A stretch of DNA of 11,225 nucleotides, taken from assembly GCA_002284615.2 (NCBI GenBank), contig MU069463.1, positions 372,636 to 383,860 on the forward strand. Direction: 5' to 3'. Below are positions 1 to 6,598 of the stretch, in pieces. The translations under genes were made by a program, and so were the position numbers. The stretch's first letter is position 1. Every line of letters begins with the position of its first letter. The stretch is from Dunaliella salina. Its lineage: Eukaryota > Chlorophyta > Chlorophyceae > Chlamydomonadales > Dunaliellaceae. Below the pieces are notes generated by a model that was not told the DNA's origin, did not search any database, and worked only from the letters and a program-made list of their open reading frames with translations.

Positions 1-402
1 CCTCCCCCACCCCCAGCTCTGCCGCTGCCTCTCCCCCTCTCTCCCCGCACCGCTCCAACCGTGGTCCTTACCCCCCGGGGGCTGGGCCAGCAGGCTGTGG
101 CTGCTGCTGCTGCTGCTGCTGCCCATGCCCGCTCTGGCCCTGCTCTGCGCGCTCCCTGCCCCTCTGGCCCTGCTGGTGCCTCCTCTTCCTCCCATGTGCC
201 CCAGCCCACATATGCGGAGGCAGCCTCCTCTGGGCCACGCCCAGCTGCGTCCTTTGCACACCGGCACCCTTGCGGCAAGGGTGGTCTCCCCTCATGTATT
301 GCTGTGTGGCGATCTGAACGCCAAGGTTGGCAGGATGAGAGAGGTCTCACACATTCATGGTGGACTTCTGGTGGCGCACGCTGCCCTGCACCACACTCGT
401 AG
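1..402 (+). pseudogene. ORF1-like Pro/Ala-rich fragment of the LINE
   Basis: This frame is open from the first base of the window and ends at 402. It opens with a proline/leucine-rich segment, has an alanine run encoded by (CTG/GCT)n at about 100-122, then a Ser-rich stretch leading into PTYAEAASSGPRPAAS at about 215-265. The TYAEAAS-type motif is reminiscent of the N-terminal (gag-like) ORF of many LINEs. After about 270 the frame loses this character, while the endonuclease-like peptide appears in the neighbouring frame. The ORF1 assignment is inferred from composition and position and has low certainty; a low-complexity artefact of CTG repeats is possible. Confidence 0.3.
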
Positions 403-769
403 ATTCCCTTTTGACCACAATGTGCGTGCCCCAGCCCGCTTACCGAGACACATGCATTTGGATCTGTCTCAACATGTCGTAAGGAATGTTAGCCGATTCA
501 GACTTAGGGCACACAGGTTGAAGGTAGAGACAGCGGCTTGGGATTCTCGAAACTCCCTCGTGTGTGATTGCTGCTCTAGTGCTGAGATTCAGGATGAAGT
601 CCATGCCCTTTTGACGTGCAGAAACGCAGCTGTTTGTGATTTGAGGAGAAAGTATGCTTACCTGTTCAACTGCTTCTCAGGTGTTTTTTCAATGGAACAA
701 CCTTATTTACAGCAAGTTAGTGTCCAGGGTGTGCAGGATTTCCTCTTGCAACACAACAACAAGCTTTGA
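280..769 (+). pseudogene. LINE ORF2 remnant: endonuclease scrap joined to CCHC C-terminus
   Basis: The open frame running from 125 to 769 contains two recognisable pieces. HVLLCGDLNAKVG (about 293-331) matches the GD(F/L)NA core of the AP-like endonuclease used by LINEs for target-primed reverse transcription. Further on, VSRFRLRAHRLKVET (about 491-535) and a zinc knuckle, Cys-x2-Cys-x9-His-x4-Cys (563-619, CDCC...HALLTC), match the C-terminal end of LINE ORF2. In an intact element several hundred residues, including reverse transcriptase, lie between the two. Here fewer than about 60 residues separate them, so a deletion junction lies at roughly 335-430. The frame stays open across the junction. 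Confidence 0.6.
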
Positions 770-866
770 TTTGTTTATTTCTGAGCTTATGGATATTATG
801 TTGGCTGGCGAGGACCAGTCACAGGCCGATCAGTCGAACAATCTGGCTGAAGATCCCCAAATGTAA
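766..866 (+). pseudogene. LINE ORF2 C-terminal tail, frameshifted
   Basis: The previous frame stops at 767-769 right after LLQHNNKL. The adjacent frame continues as FDLFISELMDIMLAGEDQ and ends at 866 with DPQM. The composition and direct continuation suggest that this is the natural acidic tail of the same protein, separated by a single small indel near 765. TGTAA, the usual volvocalean polyadenylation motif, overlaps the final stop (862-866), but this may be coincidence. The frameshift is inferred; no intact copy is available for comparison. Confidence 0.35.
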
Positions 867-1000
867 ATCTAAATCTGTCTAAAATCCAGGTACGACCCTG
901 GGCACGGGTGAGGATTTGCCTTGAGCAAGCATGTCCTTCCCTCAATCAATGCTGTCGGATGGTGTCTAATAGCGTAGCTTTTCCTTTTCCTTTTCCTTTG

Positions 1001-1219
1001 TGAGAGCTGGGCTGCTCAAAGAGGGAAAGGTAAAGTAAGGTTACAGCTGTATATGCCTATATGGGCAGCTGTGCAGAAACACAGAGGCCTGTAACCAGAC
1101 CAGCTTCATGACAAAAGACAGGTCAAGAAGTTTAGACGCAACTTTTCAGGCAAACAGGCACGAAAAAGGGAAAAGGGGCTAAAGGTGGTGAGAAAGGTAA
1201 TTTTTCAACCTCTCCCTTC
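1001..1219. other. Non-coding spacer, nothing recognised
   Basis: Between the first LINE remnant and the 57-bp duplication I see only a purine-rich stretch (about 1140-1200) and no credible coding frame, RNA gene or repeat boundary. Confidence 0.4.
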
Positions 1220-1333
1220 TCTGTTGAATTTACACTAGGGTGTGCAGCAGTAATATGTTAGGTCACTGACCCTTTTTCTGTTGAATTTGCACCAAGGTAT
1301 GTAGCAGTAATATTGTAGAACACTAATGGAAGT
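1220..1333. repeat. 57-bp tandem duplication
   Basis: Two adjacent copies start at 1220 and 1277. Both begin TCTGTTGAATTT, continue CACNANGGTNTGNAGCAGTAATAT and then diverge over the last third. The copies are clearly related but not identical, so this is an old local duplication. No coding potential was noticed. Confidence 0.6.
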
Positions 1334-1619
1334 ATTTATTTACACTTAAAAGCTTAGATACGTGTGATGGAGTCAGAATTCTGAATATTTCTCAGACCTG
1401 GCACGGTGCCAGACCCTTGATCAGGAACAGATCACCGTTGCCCATCAAAAATCCAGAATGAGAAGTAGTAATGCAGGCAGATCATGAGAAGCACTACACC
1501 AGGCAGAAAAACCAAAACCAAAAGGCTTGCTGCACCTGTCAAAACACCCAGCTCTAATTCAGGATACAGGCCTTTGAAATCTCCAAGACAACCTGTGCAG
1601 CACAAACTGAAAACTGCAA

Positions 1620-2520
1620 GCCTCAGCACTTTGCTACCAAACTTGGCAAGACCTACTCAGGACGTCCAGTACTTACCTCACTGCCGATTCCAAAAGTAGT
1701 ATTGCGTTCTGGCATATGAAAGCTGTAACCCTCAAAGAACAGCACAATGACCTCAAAAATCGAACAGACGCCCTATACAATGGCAAACAAGCCGAATGCT
1801 TCAATGGCCACCCTGGGTCTTCTCATTGCCCTTTTTGTGGTGCACCTGATAGCACCTCCCATATCCTACTCAGATGCACTCACCCACAGATGAAAAATGA
1901 ACATAAATCGCCACCATCAAGCACTCAGTATCTGCAGTGAAGCACTTAGCAAAGAAAATTTCGGACATTACATCGCAGAAAGGCTTTAATCCTGGAGATG
2001 AACATTCCTGATAATGTCCAACGAAACGTTCCACACTGGCTTTTCCCATCTAGACAACTACCAAACACACAGCACAGTTGCCCTGGTGGCATTATATTCC
2101 TACCTCTTGAAGGCCACCTGCGGCAGAGACTCCACACATCATTCTGCAAGGGTATAATTCCCTGAGACAGAAGCATCTACCTCATTGATCTTATAGCTTG
2201 CACTGATGCCAAGCCTGAACAACCTCTCCTCACTGCACAAAACCAACACAAACACACCGTTGACAGCCTACGCACAAAAAATCTCTGCGGCACACACCGC
2301 AACAACTGTCACATTTCACACCATACTGGAGTTGCTGGAACTACCTACGACCCATACACAATTGCAAACTTGGTCTCACAAAAGACAGAGCCCACAAAAC
2401 AACCTAATTTATTTATCATGCTGTCAAGGCCTTAACACACAAATCTACAGCACCAAACATGCCCTTCAATTTAGTAACATAAGTTTTACCAGGTTTACAA
2501 GGGAACGTAACCTTCAGCCA
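1620..2520 (+). mobile_element. Second LINE remnant, CCHC plus putative restriction-like endonuclease end
   Basis: The frame with codons starting at 1620 reads through IAFWHMKAV (about 1701-1727) and a basic RTDALYNGKQAE segment to a knuckle Cys-x2-Cys-x7-His-x4-Cys at 1827-1877 (CPFC...HILLRC). A shift near 1905 leads to RHHQALSICSEAL, another near 1975 restores VPHWLFPSRQLP and IIFLPLEGH. After a stop at 2163 come DRSIYLIDLIACTDAKPEQ (2166-2222), HKHTVDSLR and GVAGTTYDPYTI (about 2328-2363). A last shift gives YSTKHALQF (about 2443-2469). This order resembles the C-terminus of algal LINEs that carry a restriction-like endonuclease after a zinc knuckle (RandI/Dualen type). Several stops and shifts show that it is dead. 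The lineage name is from memory of family patterns. Confidence 0.55.
1716..1940 (+). pseudogene. LINE zinc-knuckle segment (longest intact frame of the second remnant)
   Basis: This uninterrupted part of the second LINE contains LKEQHNDLKNRTDALYNGK and the CPFCGAPDSTSHILLRC knuckle. The frame also extends upstream of the ATG at 1716 without a stop, through YLTADSKSSIAFWH, so the ATG is not a real start. Downstream of about 1905 the translated sequence loses family character because of an indel. In intact relatives this segment lies between the reverse transcriptase and the C-terminal nuclease and probably binds nucleic acid. Confidence 0.5.
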
Positions 2521-3176
2521 GAAAGTTTGGCTGCTCGGTGTGGTGAAAGAAATCCATAAGCTCAGAGATGAGTCTGAGTATCTAGGTTTTGAAAAAACAA
2601 GCTACATCCAGAGAGCAGGCATAAAAAAAAAGAAAGATCCTGTATCATCTAACACTACTCTGTGTGCAGGAAAGGCAGTAAAAAGATGTGCATACTTTCT
2701 TCTAAGACAACATAGGAAGTTGCAAGGGCAGAGAAAGATAACATGCTTTTCATCCTGCCATTGTTCTGAAACACATAAATCACATTGAGTTGCATGTCCA
2801 TGCCAAAGAGAAGTTTCAACTCAAAGTTGGTGGGCGTGCAATCAGAAGCAAGCAATGTTTCTTTGCATATGCCTACCCAAATCCAAATGCAGATACCTAG
2901 GAGTATGGAGAGGTTTACCAAGAGCAGAATTATACCGGAAGGGAAGCGCTACCCAGGTATGGTACTTGGCTAGCTTGTTTTAATGAGCACCATGTTCAGC
3001 CTGATCCTCAGTTGGGAACACGCTCCTATACCTTTTCCGTTCCTTAGTGACATAAGCAATGAGGGTTTGGGGGGGGGCGGGCTGCGCACAGGACATCGAG
3101 GCTCACAGCTGGACGGATGGCCGACGATCAGCCGGACCCATAGTAACTGGGCTGCTCATAGCAGCTGGTGGGGCTC
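2521..3176. other. No gene recognised
   Basis: Short open frames on both strands have no recognisable motif, and I take them as chance. A G9 run lies at 3069-3077. The G-rich stretch around it (3061-3085) is the only compositional oddity. Confidence 0.4.
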
Positions 3177-3246
3177 ACTGTCAGTGCCAGCGCTGACTGC
3201 TGGGTCTTTCCTTAGTAGATGCTGGTTGTGTTCAGCGTAGACTTTT
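3177..3246 (+). repeat. Dispersed repeat, copy 1 of 2
   Basis: This stretch matches 4588-4665. Shared blocks include CACTGT, GTGCTGA/GCGCTGA, TTGGGTCTTTCCT/CTGGGTCTTTCCT, a CTGGNTGTG block and CAGCGTAGACTTT. In both copies the same frame reads approximately SV.AL.AGSFL...WLC.A and ends at the same TAG, which suggests the 3' end of a coding region from an old mobile element. The family is not recognised. Confidence 0.5.
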
Positions 3247-3836
3247 ACTTTGATACGAAGTAACATTAATTACACTAAGATTCTGGCGACGTGCTTTGCA
3301 ACCTGGATTTCAATGGGCAAAGTTGTCACGTTTGGGATTGCAGGTGCACACCAGCTTGAATTGGTAATGAAAAGCCTAAAAAAATCATGAGTTGTCCAGT
3401 GCACAGTGAACTCCAAAACATCGTTCCAAAGGTTGCGGCATTGGTCGTTCACAGCTTGGCACCTTCAGTCCTCGTGGCTACAGGATTCACGCTGCAGCTG
3501 ACTTAGCCGCAAAATTTAACATTTGGCAGGTAGGAGCTAGTCTAAAATCCAAGCTCAAGGGATACAGTTAAGCAAATATTTGCGCATATTAATTGCGCAG
3601 GGTGATTCTGCAGGGGGCCGCTCCCAGGCCTTGGACTCAGCAAGGGAGTACACTTGCATATTTACAAGCCAGAAATTAAGAGCATGGGAGAGATCTAAGT
3701 GGATGTGAGACATCGGCGGTCCTTTGCCAGAGGGGGCTATCTAAGGCCTAAAGTCAGCCGTTTTTGCATGCTCTTTGCGTTCGTTTTTCCCTAACTGGTA
3801 AGGTTCAAGCTTGATTCCTAATAGGTTTCTCTAGCA
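3247..3836. other. No gene recognised
   Basis: AT-moderate sequence with only short open frames on both strands and no motif I recognise. A short peptide-like GYRIHAAADLAAKF at about 3478-3520 was considered as an RNase H scrap but is too short to support. Confidence 0.4.
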
Positions 3837-4380
3837 TTGGAACATGAGGTTTACCAGTTGGGGAGATCATGCCTAATCAGCCGTGGCGTGAAACCTAGTT
3901 TTCACCACCAAATCTCCTCCTTTGCTCCAAAGTTACGATGCAGTGGTTCACGCACTGGGAATTTCTCAACATCCATGGCCCTTCTACTGTTATCAAAGCC
4001 TTCTGTGACCTCACAACCGCTACAATGTGTGCAACACTGAAACCTGGTTACACTCCATGCACTTTGTAGCATTAATTCCAAATACCTGAGAGAAGCATTT
4101 AAAAAATACAAGAGCACCTTCACCGGAACCCCGAATGCAGCGAGAGCAGCTAGAACCAGCAAGGCCTGAAGAAAAACACAGTATTCTCGAGAGCTGACCA
4201 GCAGGCTTGGCCCAGGGAGTGGCGTCCCTGCCCATGTGTGACCTACCAGGAGGAAAGCTTGTGCTGAAATGGCCCAGGAAGTTGGCACGGTGGAGAAGGC
4301 TCTGACAGGTGCCAGTGGGGTAATCTCAGTTTGGGTCTGCATATCTGCACGCTCACCTCCTGGCTACAGCTGACCCCCGG
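3837..4380 (+). pseudogene. Decayed reading frame of unknown family
   Basis: One frame (codons starting at 3837) runs about 540 bases with only three internal stops (4038, about 4167 and about 4236). Between them are protein-like segments: SRTGNFSTSMALLLLSKPS (about 3945-4001), YLREAFKKYKSTFTGTPNAA (about 4083-4142) followed by RAARTSKA, and KACAEMAQEVGTVEKALTG (about 4254-4310). The amphipathic, charged composition between stops looks more like a worn coding sequence than random DNA. I do not recognise the family; a transposase or LINE segment is possible. The opposite strand has a 146-codon open frame here (3902-4342) with no recognisable motif, which I treat as a shadow. Confidence 0.3.
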
Positions 4381-4587
4381 GCAGAAGGGGGGCCCTTGCC
4401 AAAATGTTGATTAGCTTTTTCTGAGGCTAAGGGGTGGGTCTTGAGTTTGCTGGACAGGGCCTCTTGACAGCAGTGTCTAGGGAATATACCCTGGTACCGT
4501 ATATGCTAGGTGAAGGCCAACTTGCTGGAGTAGACTTCTGTGATTCTTTTTTCTTGGTCTGGTGGAATCACTTACATGTGACTGTAC
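4381..4587. other. Short spacer, nothing recognised
   Basis: No coding or repeat feature could be supported between the decayed frame and the second copy of the dispersed repeat. Confidence 0.35.
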
Positions 4588-4665
4588 TCACTGTACAGTT
4601 TCAGTGCTGATTGTTGGGTCTTTCCTCAATGCACGCTGGCTGTGCCCAGCGTAGACTTTCTTTCT
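4588..4665 (+). repeat. Dispersed repeat, copy 2 of 2
   Basis: This is the second copy of the 3177-3246 sequence in the same orientation, about 1.4 kb downstream. It continues into a CTTTCTTTCTTGCTTTC pyrimidine run (about 4656-4672), which may be the simple-repeat tail of the element from which both copies derive. The tail is not shared with copy 1. Confidence 0.5.
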
Positions 4666-4672
4666 TGCTTTC

Positions 4673-5308
4673 TATTTCTAAACATTGAACCCGGTCGGGC
4701 CAACTAGCCCAACCAAGGGGCTAGGAGCACCCCCAGACTTCGGCACTTACACCAGACAGGCAAGCGCATCGGAACGTTGTTTTTATTTCCAGCCCAGGTA
4801 ATCAGTGATTTCTCAATCAATGTGTAATTGCTTTACTAGTTACCGCCGTGTTTTCTAGTAATAATGTTTTTCACATCAAAATGGCTTGCAAAATGTCGGT
4901 TCCTAGAAACCAGGCAGTCATGCTGGTGGTGACCACCTTACTGGTGTTTTCTGCCTGCATTAGAAATTGCTTTACTCATGATTGCTAGTAACCTTCATGT
5001 ATGCATAGTAAACATGCCAATGATACCAAATTTGATTGCATCTTGCCAGGTTCATACCCTAGACCTCATACATGCATGCACATGCAACTAGGCAAGCACA
5101 CATGGTCGATACACTCAATTTCTTATGCTCAAGAGCACCTGCTGGAAACTCTACATGGCCAATTAACTGACTTCTAGAAACCATCACGTGAGCCGCCTCG
5201 TTTTCTCTAATAGGAACTGTTTTGTTGATTCCTAGAAAACCATTTTTCTGATGAATGGTCCGCGTGTGTTCAAGAAAAGAAAACAAATTAATCCTAAGTG
5301 ATATTCAT
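4673..5308. other. Degenerate repeat-like non-coding DNA
   Basis: No coding frame is recognised. Short motifs such as CCTAGAAA, TTTCTG and ACCAGGCA recur at irregular spacing and grade into the clear tandem duplication that follows, suggesting an old, eroded satellite or repeat cluster. This rests on reading by eye only. Confidence 0.35.
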
Positions 5309-5758
5309 GTGTGAGGCTGGTAACCAGGCAGAGCATACGCTCTGCTTACCATCGTTTCCTGATACCATTTTCTGGCAGTAAATGTAGCTCAATTTTGGCC
5401 TATTACCCGGTAGAGACACATTGCATCACAAGCTAAACAGCATTCGTGCCTGTTTACTGACCAATTTCTGAGTCGTTTATTATTCCCTGATTTCTGGGCC
5501 AATAGGAGATGACAATAATGTTCAACAATTTCTGTGTTAGACTGGTAACCTGGCAAAGCATACAATCTGCTTACCAGCTGGTTACTGCTACTTTTCCAGT
5601 AAACGTAGCTTCTATTTCTGGCCAATTACCTGATAAAGACTCATCGTAGCAGAAGCTGGAAGGCATTTATGACTGTTTACTGACCAATTCCTGGATCAGC
5701 AAGTGCAACCTGATTTCTGCCGCAATTTCTGCCTGGGTGATCGTGAGGTTCTTTTCTG
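5309..5758. repeat. 225-bp tandem duplication (two copies)
   Basis: Copy 1 starts at 5309 and copy 2 at 5534. Anchors keep the offset: CTGGTAACC at 5317 and 5542, TCTGCTTACC at 5341 and 5566, and TGTTTACTGACCAATT at about 5451 and 5674. In between lie TAAATGTAGCT/TAAACGTAGCT and GGCCTATTACC/GGCCAATTACC pairs. The copies have many substitutions and small indels, so the duplication is old. Short motifs (CCAATTTCTG, GATTTCTG) continue to about 5900, so more worn units probably flank it. Confidence 0.6.
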
Positions 5759-6404
5759 AACGATTTCCTGACCGATTTCCAGGAAAGAAACACACCACCC
5801 AATTTCTGCTTGGTTACCGACTCGGTAATTGTGAAGTCCTTATGTCTGGATGGTCTCTAGACCGTTTTCCACGATCCAATTTCTGCTCGATTTACAAGTC
5901 ATAAATACAGCTTAGTAACGGTGGAAACCACATTCGGTAAAGAAAAAACAACATTTTGATCGCGACGCGCTTCTACATTCTGAACGCAAGGTACTCAGAA
6001 TTTTAGCATAATTTCTCTGCAATTAACTTTATTTTCAAAGCACTCTGCAACATGGTTGGGTCGCATTCTTGTGTCAATTTTAAATTATCAGTCCTTTCAT
6101 TTTCCAATTCCTTGGAATGTCATCGAAATAATGAACATTCTCGCCAATAAAGCTGATGTAAGCTTATCCAGCAAATGTGTACATCCAGCAACCAAAGCCT
6201 CACACAGCTTCGTTCAGAAGCAGCAGAAGCGCAGAAACCTTCACACCAGTGTATGGAGAACTTCAAGCCAATCTTTTTTAACGAGGCAGCATGTGCGCAC
6301 CATCAGGTCAACAAGACTACAAAGCTTGCAGGTTGCGGAGCCTGCAATGCAGCGAGACTGGAAGCAAGATTTCAGGCAGCGTGTATTCCAGCCATCTTTT
6401 GTAG
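5759..6404. other. Repeat flank and upstream region of the methyltransferase gene
   Basis: The first ~140 bases still carry ATTTCTG-type motifs. From about 6056 to 6478 there are overlapping open frames on the + strand, one of them with MENFKPIFFNEAACAHHQ ending at a possible donor (CAG/GTCAAC, 6304-6308). One of these may be a 5' exon of the gene that follows, but no conserved motif decides between frames. No promoter element could be placed with confidence. Confidence 0.3.
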
Positions 6405-6481
6405 AAATACTGCTACGTGGACAAATTGGCCCACGATGCCCATGGCAAGTACATTTTTTCCACCAAGTTCCCGTTTAAGGG
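6405..6481 (+). CDS. Possible upstream exon of the methyltransferase gene
   Basis: A good acceptor (CATCTTTTGTAG, ending 6404) opens a frame reading KYCYVDKLAHDAHGKYIFS and then TKFPFKG. Two donors, at 6449 (GTACAT) and 6482 (GTCTCC), both leave two bases of a codon. That matches the single leading base needed by the exon starting at 6529. Relatives of this methyltransferase have an F(I/V)xATxS-like strand shortly before the RPV motif, and KYIFSTKF could correspond to it. Neither donor is strong, so the exon and its end are uncertain. Confidence 0.3.
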
Positions 6482-6528
6482 GTCTCCTCCTCCCCGTCCT
6501 TTGCTGTACAACTTACTTTTTTTCACAG

Positions 6529-6598
6529 ACCCTTCTCTCACAACAGGCGTCAAGTCAGCATACGTCCGGTCATCATTAAAAAGAAACCTCACCTCCAG
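6529..6598 (+). CDS. Methyltransferase exon: RPV motif
   Basis: The acceptor is a strong pyrimidine tract (ACTTTTTTTCACAG, ending 6528). The donor is CCAG/GTAACT at 6599. The exon carries one leading base and then 23 codons, from PFSHNRRQ through VSIRPVIIKKKPHLQ. RPV followed by HLQ at the exon end is the expected lead-in to FSYFD of the next exon. A second acceptor (CTCACAACAG, ending 6546) would keep the same frame with six fewer codons. The opposite strand has a 90-codon open frame here (6413-6685), which I treat as a shadow. Confidence 0.65.

Larger units (their letters stand above)
1..1000 (+). mobile_element. Internally deleted non-LTR retrotransposon (LINE) remnant
   Basis: What is seen: a GC-rich left part with a Pro/Ala-rich open frame (1-402), a short AP-endonuclease-like segment (~300-331), a zinc-knuckle C-terminus (~430-866), an AT-richer 3' part, and a (TTTTCC)3 run at 979-996. 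A short repeated 3' tail of this kind is common for algal LINEs. No reverse transcriptase motif such as YADD lies between the endonuclease and the C-terminus, so most of ORF2 is missing. The left edge runs off the window. The right boundary near 1000 is inferred from the repeat tail only. It could be a non-autonomous deletion derivative or simply a decayed copy. Confidence 0.6.

Noticed and set aside
3478..3520. RNase H-like scrap GYRIHAAADLAAKF
   Set aside because: Too short, no catalytic residues visible, no supporting neighbours.
3902..4342. 146-codon minus-strand open frame
   Set aside because: No recognisable motif and no clear start context; the + strand shows more protein-like, stop-interrupted segments.
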